Shown in pieces: positions 9,214 to 17,307 of a DNA stretch of 64,000 nt. Each line of letters begins with the position of its first letter. The stretch's first letter is position 1. The position numbers were made by a program, and so were the translations under genes. The notes beneath the pieces are model-generated. The model had not been told where the DNA came from and searched no databases. It worked only from the letters and a program-made list of their open reading frames with translations. This DNA comes from CAIQPV01 sp964480365 (lineage in GTDB: Bacteria; Pseudomonadota; Gammaproteobacteria; Burkholderiales; Gallionellaceae). The DNA is taken from NCBI GenBank assembly GCA_964480365.1, contig CAYZPM010000004.1, forward strand, positions 62,001 to 126,000, written 5' to 3'.

Positions 9214-10515
9214 GTGCATCTATTCCAACGTGAAACCTCACAAAGGCCTGCATTGACTTCCATCCAAAGCGTTCTGGCTGCGTTCGCCATCATCCTGATT
9301 GACCTCCTTGGGCGGGCGGGACTGGACAAGGTGCTGGCACTGGCAGGTGGCCCTGCCATGGTCGCGCTGTGGGCGCAACTGCAATCCGTGCTGGAGCTGG
9401 TCAGCGGCGTAGCAATCGCCGGGGTCGTGCAAGGATTGACGGTGCTGATTACCCAAGTACGCGAATCGCGCGACGAACGCAGCCTGTTGCAATCTGCGCT
9501 CAAGCTGGGGCTGGGCACTTCACTGGCGATGGCGCTGGTCGTGGCATTGGCGGCACCTGCGCTGGCGGCGTGGCTCACTCAGGGAAGAATCGAACCCGCC
9601 TTGTTCTTACTGGCAGCAGGGGCCGGTTGCCTCACGGTCATCCCCGCCACCCTCAGCGCCTACTGGCTGGGAAAACACCAGCAACAGCGCATGTTGCGGT
9701 TAGCCCTGCTGGTTGGCACGGTATGGCTGCTGGTGGCGGTTGGCGCATGGCAGGGGCTGTCCTTGCGTGGACTGATGCTGCTGCAATGCAGCGCGCTGTT
9801 GATTATCGGCAGCGTGATATGGCGCTATATACGCAAGCAGTCGCAGGTTGTTGACGGACTAGCGGATGGAACGAAATATTTCCACAAACTGGTGAAGTTC
9901 GTGCCGGTCGGCCTTGCCATCGGCATCATGAGTCCGGTCTCGATGCTGCTGATACGAGGCCTGCTATCCGGCATGCTGTCCTGGAATGATGTGGGTTTTT
10001 TACAGGCGCTATGGCGCTCCAGCGATTGGGTGACGGCCACCGCAGCCGGAGTGCTGTCGCTGGTTTTCCTGCCGCGCCTGAGCAGCACTTATGGCTCGGT
10101 GCGGTTCAAAGGCGAGATGATGCGTGCAGGCAGGGTCGTGCTGATTCCTGCGGCATGTTTGCTGGCGTTGATATACCTCAACCAGCGCGCCATGCTGGCA
10201 ACGCTGTACGACGCGCGCTTCGCGGTCAGCAACGAAACCGCCGCGCTGTTCATGCTGGGAAGCTGGGTGCGCATCGTCTCCTGGGTATTCCTGTTCGGCC
10301 TGTTCGCCGCGCACCGCACGCGCATGATCGTGGCAGGAGAAATGTTGTCGCTCCCTCTTCTTGCGCTGCTGCTGTGGCTGTTTGCCGACGGGATGACGCT
10401 GGAGCGGGCGGCGCTGATTTATCTGGCCAGCTATATTGTTTATTCAGGCTTCAACGCCATCGCCTTGATTTACTCGCGCCCTGCAACTGTTGCGCGAAGC
10501 GAAATCGGCTTGTAG
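9214..10515 (+). CDS. Wzx-like polysaccharide flippase
   Basis: A 433-residue integral membrane protein with about 12-14 hydrophobic segments, resembling O-antigen or polysaccharide translocases of the MOP superfamily. These flip undecaprenyl-linked glycans across the inner membrane. No glycosyltransferase genes adjoin it, so the substrate is unknown. The listed start is GTG 9214 with no ribosome-binding site; TTG 9253, preceded by AAAGG at six bases, is a good alternative giving a 420-residue protein. The stop codon lies inside a palindromic repeat starting at 10512. Confidence 0.75.
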   Translation: MHLFQRETSQRPALTSIQSVLAAFAIILIDLLGRAGLDKVLALAGGPAMVALWAQLQSVLELVSGVAIAGVVQGLTVLITQVRESRDERSLLQSALKLGLGTSLAMALVVALAAPALAAWLTQGRIEPALFLLAAGAGCLTVIPATLSAYWLGKHQQQRMLRLALLVGTVWLLVAVGAWQGLSLRGLMLLQCSALLIIGSVIWRYIRKQSQVVDGLADGTKYFHKLVKFVPVGLAIGIMSPVSMLLIRGLLSGMLSWNDVGFLQALWRSSDWVTATAAGVLSLVFLPRLSSTYGSVRFKGEMMRAGRVVLIPAACLLALIYLNQRAMLATLYDARFAVSNETAALFMLGSWVRIVSWVFLFGLFAAHRTRMIVAGEMLSLPLLALLLWLFADGMTLERAALIYLASYIVYSGFNAIALIYSRPATVARSEIGL

Positions 10516-10597
10516 GTGCGAATTCATTCGCAAAGGTTCTTGTGCCTTGTGGGCATCGCACGCCTAATTTGTCATGTGCGAATAAATTCGCACCTAC
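10512..10597. repeat. 86-bp inverted-repeat element
   Basis: Arms of 21 bp (10512-10532 and 10577-10597; GTAGGTGCGAAT...ATTCGCACCTAC) pair with two mismatches around a 44-bp spacer. It overlaps the flippase stop and separates two convergent genes, so it may also end transcription. Confidence 0.75.
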
Positions 10598-10607
10598 ATC
10601 TTCCAGC

Positions 10608-10952
10608 TTATTCCGCTACAAGAGAAACCGAGATTGCTGCGCCAGCCTTATCAATATCCAGTTGCACGTCACAGTATTCATCATTCTCGCCGGATGGGGT
10701 AGGATCATCCGCGCAACTGCAACCGCCGATCACGCCCTTATAGAAAATCCCGGCTTTTACACGAAGAACATATTCCATTTCGACAACACTATGGATCACC
10801 ACTGTGATCGGATCATCTGTCACATAGTTGCTACTGGATAATCCCTGTTGCAGCGGCAAATGATCGGTGCCCAATTGCGCGATTTCCTGTTTGAGGACGG
10901 CATGAAAATCCGGCGTTCCCCATGCCTGCAATGATTTATCGAGCCGGATCAT
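10608..10952 (-). CDS. Conserved hypothetical protein
   Basis: A 114-residue protein with no domain I can name. It begins MIRLDKSLQAWG and has a cysteine-rich CSCADDP motif at residues 78-84 and another Cys at 94. Related proteins seem familiar from other betaproteobacteria, but I know no function. The start ATG overlaps the pepD stop by four bases (ATGA), so it is translationally coupled to pepD. A longer in-frame ORF extending to 11243 reads through pepD and is a shadow. Confidence 0.7.
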   Translation of the reverse strand: MIRLDKSLQAWGTPDFHAVLKQEIAQLGTDHLPLQQGLSSSNYVTDDPITVVIHSVVEMEYVLRVKAGIFYKGVIGGCSCADDPTPSGENDEYCDVQLDIDKAGAAISVSLVAE

Positions 10953-12327
10953 GGCGCGCCTTCCGCCAGCGCCTGCAACACCGCCTTGAGCAAAATCCAG
11001 CAGCGCCTTACTGATTCGATCTCGACCTGTTCGCCGGGAGCGTGCGCGCCGCGTATATCCGGGCCAAAGGAAATCATGTCCAGATGCGGATGGCTGGCGG
11101 CGAGCAGGCCGCATTCCAGTCCGGCGTGGATCACCTGTAATCCGGCGGGCGATCCGAATTGCGCGGTGTAAACTTGCTGACATAACGCGAGCAAGCCGGA
11201 GGCTGGATTTGGCATCCAGCCCGGATAGGCGCCGTCTTTCCATGCACGCAGATCGTAACTGGCGGCATAGCAGATCAGCTTGTCGGCCAGCGCATCGGCG
11301 CGTGGATCGTGCAACGAACGCACCTTGAACGTAGCCTTGAATGCGCCCTGCTCCAGCGCGAGCACGCCAAGATTGGAAGAAGTATCGGTCACACCGGGGA
11401 AGGCATCGCTCATCCCCGATACACCATTTACGGCAATATCGAGGAAAGCCAGCAAGCTGTCGCGTTCCGCATTGGAAATGGAAGTCTCGGGGGGCGTGTC
11501 GTCATGCTGGCATGCGAACGAAACATTGGCATCCACTTCGGCAAATCGTGCCCGCCATGCCTGATGCCTATGCTGCACCCACTCATCGATTCCCGCTACA
11601 GCGGCAACAGGCAGCGCGCACACAGCGTAGGCTTCACGCGGAATTGCATTCCGCGCCGTGCCACCCTTCATCTCGATCAGGCGCACATCGGTGTGTGCGG
11701 ACAGATCGCGCAGCGCCTCCGCCAGCAGTTTGATCGCATTGCCGCGCCCGAGGTGAATGTCGATGCCGGAGTGGCCGCCGCGCAGCCCGGCCACATCGAA
11801 GCGCAGCAGTACATAGTCAGACAGCACATTTTCCTGCGCGCAAGCGTGGCGCACCTCCACATCCACGCCGCCCGCACAGCCCAGATAGAAATATCCCCAC
11901 TCCTCGGTGTCCAGATTGATCAGCGTTTTGCCAACCAACGTGCCGGGTGCCAGACCGCGAGCGCCACGCCGATGCCGTTGTCCGCGCCCAGCGTGGTATC
12001 CTCCGCGATCACCCAGCCATCGCGCACCACCGTGCGGATCGGGTCACACTCGAAATCATGTTGTGTTCCGGCATTGGCCTGGCACACCATGTCGAGATGG
12101 CCTTGCAGAATCACGCCGGGCATCGCCTCGCAACCGGGGCTGGCAGGCTTCCTAATGATCAGGTTGCCTGCGCCATCGACGCTGGCAGCAATGCCACGCG
12201 CTTGTGCCCAGACAATCAAATGCTCGCGTAGCGCGGCCTCGTGCAGCGAGGAACGCGGTATCGCGCACAGCGTGGCGAAGTGAGACCAGAGGGAGTGCGG
12301 TTGCAGGTTTTCAAGAATTGATGGCAT
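10949..12327 (-). pseudogene. pepD: Cytosol non-specific dipeptidase, internal deletion and frameshift
   Basis: PepD is an M20 metallopeptidase that hydrolyses Xaa-His and other dipeptides. Two frames are needed here: an N-terminal part (12327 down to ~11940, with zinc-site LQGHLDMV and LGADNGIG) and a C-terminal part (~11938 to 10949, with NLDTEEWG, GGHSG and the HAGLECG ending). Between GIGVALA and VGKTLINLD about 40 residues usual for the family are missing. They include the segment around the conserved TEEAG catalytic glutamate. The deletion also shifts frame. Because family residues are absent, this is not explained by a one-base sequencing error. The product should be inactive. Confidence 0.82.
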
Positions 12328-12400
12328 GTGAATCAAACCCTATTTCAGAAAAGACGTAGGCTGGCGGTGAGGTACGAACCCCAGCGTTTTTGAATTGTAG

Positions 12401-12646
12401 CTATTTCTGCTTGTTAGTCTTGGCAGGGGGCATGACTGAACGCTCATTTTCGACATCACGATTGAATCGATAGCCGAGCGTAGAGATGGTTGCGGCCTTG
12501 AACGAATGGATAATTTCATTCTTCCCCATCTGATCGAAATCATCAGGGACCGCGATCTCGCCTTGCATGAAACCGAGACGGTGCGAAGTGTCGCGTGCTA
12601 CGCAGGGGTGGATGTTGCGAAATTTCTGTTTGGTTGGTTTGCTCAT
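12401..12646 (-). CDS. Small protein with antitoxin-like C-terminal motif
   Basis: An 81-residue ORF just downstream of vapC on the same strand. Its middle, RLGFMQGEIAVPDDFDQMG, resembles the C-terminal toxin-binding tail of Phd/VapB-type antitoxins that partner PIN toxins, but no N-terminal DNA-binding domain is evident. It could be a remnant of an older antitoxin or an unrelated small protein. The ribosome-binding site is weak. Confidence 0.4.
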   Translation of the reverse strand: MSKPTKQKFRNIHPCVARDTSHRLGFMQGEIAVPDDFDQMGKNEIIHSFKAATISTLGYRFNRDVENERSVMPPAKTNKQK

Positions 12647-12658
12647 GATCAGTACCGC

Positions 12659-13039
12659 TCATCCTTCCGCCACAGCATCCAGACCCAGCCCGAGTATTGC
12701 TGCATCGCGGGTCAATAGAGTCAGCCTTTCATCATATGCCTGTGCGATGAGTAGCCGGTCGAACGGGTCGGCATGTGTGCAAGTCAGACTGCGCACGGCT
12801 TCGATGTGTCGGGGCAGGATGGGCAGCAGCACGAAACCTTGCGCTTCCAGTTGTTCGGTCAGCGAACCTTGTGGCAAAGGTAATTTCCCCTTGGCGTTCT
12901 TGAGAGCCATTTCCCACAGGCTAACGGTGCTTACCACGATTTCTGATTTTGCGATGATGCGCTGCGTTGCCTTGCCCAAACGTGCATCTCCCGTCATCCA
13001 CCAATAGACCAAATGGGTGTCGAGCAGAAAACGCTTCAC
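12659..13039 (-). CDS. PIN-domain toxin (VapC family)
   Basis: A 126-residue PIN-domain ribonuclease toxin. Acidic active-site residues are visible: Asp near residue 8 (LLDTHLVYWW), a central Glu in SLWEMALK, and Asp in ADPFDRLLIAQA. VapC toxins cleave tRNA or rRNA when freed from antitoxin. The GTG start at 13039 overlaps the antitoxin stop by four bases, the usual translational coupling. Confidence 0.88.
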   Translation of the reverse strand: MKRFLLDTHLVYWWMTGDARLGKATQRIIAKSEIVVSTVSLWEMALKNAKGKLPLPQGSLTEQLEAQGFVLLPILPRHIEAVRSLTCTHADPFDRLLIAQAYDERLTLLTRDAAILGLGLDAVAEG

Positions 13040-13281
13040 GGCAACTTATCTACGGTGAGCGCATCGGCGATAGCGGCATTCGTCGCAGGCGAATCCCAAT
13101 CGGCTTTTGCCTTGGGCAGTCCCGCCCATGCACCCGGCTTGCGCGCAAAGTCTTGCGCACCGATCTTGACCAGCCTGACGACAGGAACGCCCTTGTTGGC
13201 GATGATCACGTCCTCGCCTTCCAGTGCGGCTTGTACAAGTTTGGAGAGTTGGCTTTTGGCTTCAAGCATGTTGCATTGCAT
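13036..13281 (-). CDS. Phd/YefM-family antitoxin
   Basis: An 81-residue antitoxin. The N-terminal Phd/YefM DNA-binding fold (MLEAKSQLSKLVQAALEGEDVIIANKGVPVVRL) is followed by a tail (ARKPGAWAGLPK) expected to bind the PIN toxin encoded directly downstream. A strong ribosome-binding site (GAGGAG) precedes ATG 13281. Such antitoxins repress their own promoter; a palindrome at 13330-13344 is a candidate operator. Confidence 0.88.
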   Translation of the reverse strand: MQCNMLEAKSQLSKLVQAALEGEDVIIANKGVPVVRLVKIGAQDFARKPGAWAGLPKAKADWDSPATNAAIADALTVDKLP

Positions 13282-13329
13282 GGTTAACTCCTCAAAGAAG
13301 TTGCTACAGTGCGTGCAGTTTACACCTGC

Positions 13330-13344
13330 TGGCTAAGTTAGCCA
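13330..13344. promoter_or_regulatory. Palindromic operator candidate for phd-vapC
   Basis: TGGCTAA-G-TTAGCCA is a perfect 7-bp inverted repeat about 50 bp upstream of the antitoxin start, where Phd-type autorepressors bind. Function is inferred from position and symmetry. Confidence 0.45.
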
Positions 13345-13380
13345 ATAGGCTATTCACTTAATAAAATTCCGTTCGCCCTG

Positions 13381-13449
13381 ATAACCAGCGACTTGGACTT
13401 CGTTTTTTGACGGCCTAGTCGAATGGCTATGTCGAAGGGTTCTGGTTAT
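13381..13449 (+). repeat. Hairpin repeat family, copy D
   Basis: An outer stem ATAACCAG...CTGGTTAT encloses GACTTGGACTTC, a GTTTTTT loop, and GACGGCCTAGTC, then the shared GAATGGCTATG. It is followed at 13459 by one arm of another common repeat, TTCGACAAGCTCACCACGAA. This is the copy with the clearest outer boundary. Confidence 0.7.
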
Positions 13450-13491
13450 GTGGCTGGTGGTTCGACAAGCTCACCACGAACGGTTATCTGA

Positions 13492-13758
13492 TTATTGGAT
13501 TTTTCCGAATAAATCGTCGAGCGGGTTCTTGCCTGCGGGGGCGCTGCCGGAAACGCGCTGTGCGGTGAACTCTTCCTCAATGTTGTCGCGATAGAAGCTC
13601 CATGCCGCCCCCGAGCTGCTGAGACGGCGCCAGATATCCTCGCCCACACCGCCGTATTGCAACGTGGTGCCATTGTCGAGCTGAACTTGCAGCACGCGGG
13701 CGCGCGCATCGTAGCCAATGGCGCGCAATTTGCCCGAATTGATTTTCTTCATTTCCAT
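13492..13758 (-). CDS. KTSC-domain protein
   Basis: An 88-residue protein whose first ~60 residues match the KTSC domain (AIGYDARARVLQVQLDNG..LQYGGV), a small fold found alone or in RNA-related contexts and of unproven function. The tail (SGSAPAGKNPLDDLFGK) looks disordered. It begins at ATG 13758; an internal ATG two codons later is possible. It is not obviously in an operon with its neighbours. Confidence 0.75.
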   Translation of the reverse strand: MEMKKINSGKLRAIGYDARARVLQVQLDNGTTLQYGGVGEDIWRRLSSSGAAWSFYRDNIEEEFTAQRVSGSAPAGKNPLDDLFGKIQ

Positions 13759-13798
13759 GGTGGTGTTCTGGAACTATTTCGCACCAAGTTCCCTCGAA

Positions 13799-15271
13799 TC
13801 ATTTTGGCTCAAGCTCTTTTAAACCCTCTCTTTTCTTTAGCTCCCGATCGAGAATGTTTGCGCCCACAGTGTACGCGTAGGTACTACTAGGTATTAAATT
13901 GAAGTTAATGCCTTTATAGACAAGTTGTTTGGAAATAGTCTTCGTAGTAAAAAGTATTGGATTGGAACTGTTGATGTTGTTATTTTGGAACTCTACGCAA
14001 TTATCCAGTTCGGACATGTTTGAAATAGCGCGATCCGACCATTTTACTTCGACTATCCAGCTTGGTTTCTGGCTACTTTGGTCAGCGTAAACTATATCAA
14101 CCTCTCCTGCCCCCCATCGTGCGTAATAGAGATTGCCAATAGATGGACTATGTAGCCATTGGCTGTAAATAGCAGTTTCTACCAAATGTCCAATTGCAAC
14201 ACTATCTTCCTCAATATGCCCAAATAGCGCAGATCGCATCGAGGGATTTGTGAGATAAACCTTGAATGAGGTTGCACGCTTGAAATGCTTTGCATTTTGG
14301 TCAATGCGGTTGACACGACGGATTAGAAAAGCGGCTTCAAGATATTCTAGGTAGCGTTTAATAGTATTTTTTGCCACTCCAGCGGATACCGACAGCCCTT
14401 CCAAAGTGATTTCATTCCCAGAATTATAGGCAAGTGTTGTAAAAAGCCTATTTAGCTCTTGAACATCACTAATTCCATACAGGCTTGGCAAATCGCGAAG
14501 GAGAACCTTGTCGATAATGTCGCTCTTAATATAACGACCAGGATCCTCTTGAATCACCTTGGACATGACCGCTTCTGGGTAGCCACCAAAGTTTAAATAA
14601 TTGCAGAATTCTTTGTTTAATTCGGTTATATTCCTAGCAATGTATTTAGTTTTGCTGCCACTTGTTGAGGAAACTGCGACTTTCTCAATGAGTTCATTTT
14701 CTCGATTAATGAACTTTAAATATTCTGCGAATGTTAATGGTGGCAGAATGAAATCTGTGAATCGACCTGCTCCCGATTCTTGGCTTTTCAATTTCAATGC
14801 GGCAGCAGCGGAGCCTGTAACAATGAAATTGTATTCTGGATACGAATCAACTAAGGACTTGAGATGAATTTCCCAATTTCGCAAATACTGCACTTCATCG
14901 AAAAAAATGTAGAGATGTTTTTCTCGATCATGCCCAAATTTCCCTTGAAACATTCCCAATAATTTCTCTAAAGCGATACCGCTATAAAGGGGAGTTTCCA
15001 GAGATATGTAGAATATTGACTGCCCAGAAACACCAGCATCCAAGAGCGCCTGAATTGCATGAAAAACCATGACAGTCTTTCCAACTCGTCGAGGCCCCAT
15101 AACAACAATGGCTCGATTAACAGAACGGTCTTGAATTAAAGTAAGGAAAGGTTTGAAGTAAAGACGACGAGGAAGATTGGCAAAGCGTTTCTCAATTCCG
15201 CTTCCAAGTACCCACCAGGGGTTATCAAATTCAAAGCGTTTAAGAACTTCAGCAGCTGAAATGGTAAGCAT
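13799..15271 (-). CDS. AAA ATPase with C-terminal DUF4143 domain
   Basis: A 490-residue ATP-binding protein of the AAA_14/DUF4143 group. The N-terminal ATPase has Walker A GPRRVGKT near residue 59 and Walker B IFFDEVQY near residue 122. The middle resembles a winged helix (EITLEGLSVSAGVAKNTIKRYLEYLEAAFLI), and the C-terminal DUF4143 region is nuclease-like (EVDIVYADQ..WIVEVKWSD). The cellular role is unproven; such genes are patchily distributed and often accessory. AAGGTG six bases before ATG 15271 fixes the start. It is noticeably more AT-rich than its neighbours, which suggests transfer. Two identical palindromes precede it. Confidence 0.85.
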   Translation of the reverse strand: MLTISAAEVLKRFEFDNPWWVLGSGIEKRFANLPRRLYFKPFLTLIQDRSVNRAIVVMGPRRVGKTVMVFHAIQALLDAGVSGQSIFYISLETPLYSGIALEKLLGMFQGKFGHDREKHLYIFFDEVQYLRNWEIHLKSLVDSYPEYNFIVTGSAAAALKLKSQESGAGRFTDFILPPLTFAEYLKFINRENELIEKVAVSSTSGSKTKYIARNITELNKEFCNYLNFGGYPEAVMSKVIQEDPGRYIKSDIIDKVLLRDLPSLYGISDVQELNRLFTTLAYNSGNEITLEGLSVSAGVAKNTIKRYLEYLEAAFLIRRVNRIDQNAKHFKRATSFKVYLTNPSMRSALFGHIEEDSVAIGHLVETAIYSQWLHSPSIGNLYYARWGAGEVDIVYADQSSQKPSWIVEVKWSDRAISNMSELDNCVEFQNNNINSSNPILFTTKTISKQLVYKGINFNLIPSSTYAYTVGANILDRELKKREGLKELEPK

Positions 15272-15302
15272 AATTCACCTTACGGAACATACAGATACAA
15301 TC

Positions 15303-15369
15303 TAAGATCAATCGAATGATCTTAAATAATAGCGCAATTTAAAAATAAGATCAACAAGCTGATCTTATT
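15303..15369. promoter_or_regulatory. Tandem palindromic operators upstream of the DUF4143 ATPase
   Basis: TAAGATCA-N6-TGATCTTA occurs twice, at 15303-15324 and 15346-15367 (the second extends to AATAAGATCA...TGATCTTATT, 15344-15369). Spacing is identical and the centres are 43 bp apart, about four helical turns. They lie 30-100 bp upstream of ATG 15271, so cooperative binding of a dimeric regulator is likely. Confidence 0.6.
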
Positions 15370-15448
15370 TCTCATCAAGTCCCATTGCTTAGTGTGTTAT
15401 TAAACCGTCTCGATAAATACTGATAAATGCTTTCGAGGTTGCTATACA

Positions 15449-17113
15449 TCAACGACTAATCGGCTTATACCGAATCCGCTTCGGTTTCGCGCCCTCTTCA
15501 CCCAGACGTTTCCTCTTGTCCGCTTCGTATTCCTGATAGTTGCCGTCAAAGAACGTCCACTTGGAATCACCTTCCGCCGCGAGGATGTGGGTGGCGATAC
15601 GGTCGAGGAACCAGCGATCGTGGGAGATGACCATCACACAACCGGCGAATTCGAGCAGCGCGTCTTCCAGCGCGCGCAGGGTTTCCACGTCGAGGTCGTT
15701 GGAGGGTTCGTCGAGCAGCAACACATTGCCGCCGGAGATCAGCGTCTGCGCCAGATGCAAGCGTCCGCGCTCGCCGCCGGAGAGCTGACCGACGAGCTTG
15801 GCCTGATCGCCGCCCTTGAAGTTGAAGCGGCCAATGTAGGCACGCGCCGGGGTTTCGTATTTGCCCACGGTGAGGATGTCGTTGCCGCCGGAGATGGCGT
15901 CGAACACGGTTTTGTCGCTTTCCAGCGAGTCGCGCGCCTGATCCACGTGCGCGATCTTGACGGTCTTGCCGATCATGACTTCGCCGCTGTCCGGTTGTTC
16001 CTTGCCGGTGATCATGCGGAACATAGTGGACTTACCCGCGCCATTCGGGCCGATGATGCCGACGATGGCGCCGGGCGGCACCTTGAAGCTGAAGTTGTCG
16101 ATCAGCAGACGGTCGCCATAGGCCTTGCTCACGTTATTGAATTCGATGACTTCGTTGCCCAGACGCTCGCCGACCGGAATGAAAATTTCCTGCGTTTCGT
16201 TGCGTGCCTGGTGTTCCTGCGAATTGAGTTCTTCGAAGCGGGCGATACGCGCCTTGGATTTCGCCTGGCGTCCTTTCGGATTTTGCCGCACCCATTCCAG
16301 TTCCTGCTTCATCGACTTGGCGTGCGCGTCGAGCTGTTTCTGCTCGGTTTCCAGGCGCGCCCCCTTCTGCTCCAGCCAGCTCGAATAGTTGCCCTTCCAC
16401 GGGATGCCGTGTCCGCGATCCAGTTCGAGTATCCATTCGGCGGCATTGTCGAGGAAGTAGCGGTCATGGGTAACGGCCACCACGGTGCCGGGGAAGCGCA
16501 CGAGGAATTGCTCCAGCCATTCCACCGATTCGGCATCGAGGTGGTTGGTCGGTTCGTCCAGCAGCAGCATGTCGGGCTTTTCCAGCAGCAGCTTGCACAG
16601 CGCCACGCGGCGCTTTTCACCGCCGGAAAGATTCTTGACCAGCGCATCCCATTCCGGCAGGCGCAACGCGTCGGCGGCGATTTCCATCTGGTGTTCGGCA
16701 TCGCTACCGGAAGCGGCGATGATGGCTTCGAGGCGCGCCTGCTCGGCGGCGAGCGCATCGAAATCGGCATTCTCTTCAGCGTAGGCGGCATACACCTCGT
16801 CCAGTTTCTTCTGCGCCTGCATCACTTCACCCAGGCCTTGTTCCACTTCCTGACGTACCGTGTACTCGGGGTTCAGTTGCGGCTCCTGCGGCAGGTAGCC
16901 GATCTGGATGTTCGGCAGATGCTGCACTTCGCCGTCGTATTCCTTGTCCACGCCCGCCATGATGCGCAGCACGGTGGATTTACCGGAGCCGTTCAAACCG
17001 AGCAGGCCGATCTTGGCGCCGGGGAAAAAGCTCAGCGAAATATCCTTGATGATTTGACGTTTGGGGGGAACGATCTTGCTCACTTTGAGCATTGACATTA
17101 CATATTGGGCCAT
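15449..17113 (-). CDS. ettA: Energy-dependent translational throttle protein EttA
   Basis: A 554-residue ABC-F protein that binds the ribosomal E site and gates entry into elongation according to ATP/ADP ratio. There are two ABC domains: Walker A GLNGSGKS and signature LSGGEKRR in the first, GPNGAGKS and LSGGERGR in the second. A charged P-site interaction linker lies between them (about residues 240-310). There are no membrane segments, as expected for ABC-F. Length and both signatures match EttA closely. It starts at ATG 17113 and is monocistronic. Confidence 0.95.
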   Translation of the reverse strand: MAQYVMSMLKVSKIVPPKRQIIKDISLSFFPGAKIGLLGLNGSGKSTVLRIMAGVDKEYDGEVQHLPNIQIGYLPQEPQLNPEYTVRQEVEQGLGEVMQAQKKLDEVYAAYAEENADFDALAAEQARLEAIIAASGSDAEHQMEIAADALRLPEWDALVKNLSGGEKRRVALCKLLLEKPDMLLLDEPTNHLDAESVEWLEQFLVRFPGTVVAVTHDRYFLDNAAEWILELDRGHGIPWKGNYSSWLEQKGARLETEQKQLDAHAKSMKQELEWVRQNPKGRQAKSKARIARFEELNSQEHQARNETQEIFIPVGERLGNEVIEFNNVSKAYGDRLLIDNFSFKVPPGAIVGIIGPNGAGKSTMFRMITGKEQPDSGEVMIGKTVKIAHVDQARDSLESDKTVFDAISGGNDILTVGKYETPARAYIGRFNFKGGDQAKLVGQLSGGERGRLHLAQTLISGGNVLLLDEPSNDLDVETLRALEDALLEFAGCVMVISHDRWFLDRIATHILAAEGDSKWTFFDGNYQEYEADKRKRLGEEGAKPKRIRYKPISR

Positions 17114-17165
17114 GGCTGTCAGTCTGGAGTTGAAAGATGCGCGATTCTAACCTATTACCCGACAA

Positions 17166-17245
17166 GTAGGATGGGTGGAGCGTAGCGATACCCATCGCGC
17201 TACAATAGCTAATTGATGGGTATCGCTACGCTCCATCCATCCTAC
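17166..17245. repeat. 80-bp inverted-repeat element with 31-bp arms
   Basis: Arms 17166-17196 and 17215-17245 (GTAGGATGGGTGGAGCG... and its complement) pair with a single mismatch around an 18-bp loop. It lies between divergent ettA and pgm. A second member of the family, interrupted by another repeat, lies at 23541-23673. Confidence 0.8.
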
Positions 17246-17307
17246 AAAATCCCGCCGCAGTGATATGATGCGCCCAGAAAAACAAACTAATCAGCGAGGG
17301 CGTTTCT

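Noticed and set aside
15587..17095. 502-codon ORF antisense to ettA
   Set aside because: It mirrors the strongly supported ettA frame; its sequence is low-complexity and matches no family. Long antisense frames are common over GC-rich coding DNA.
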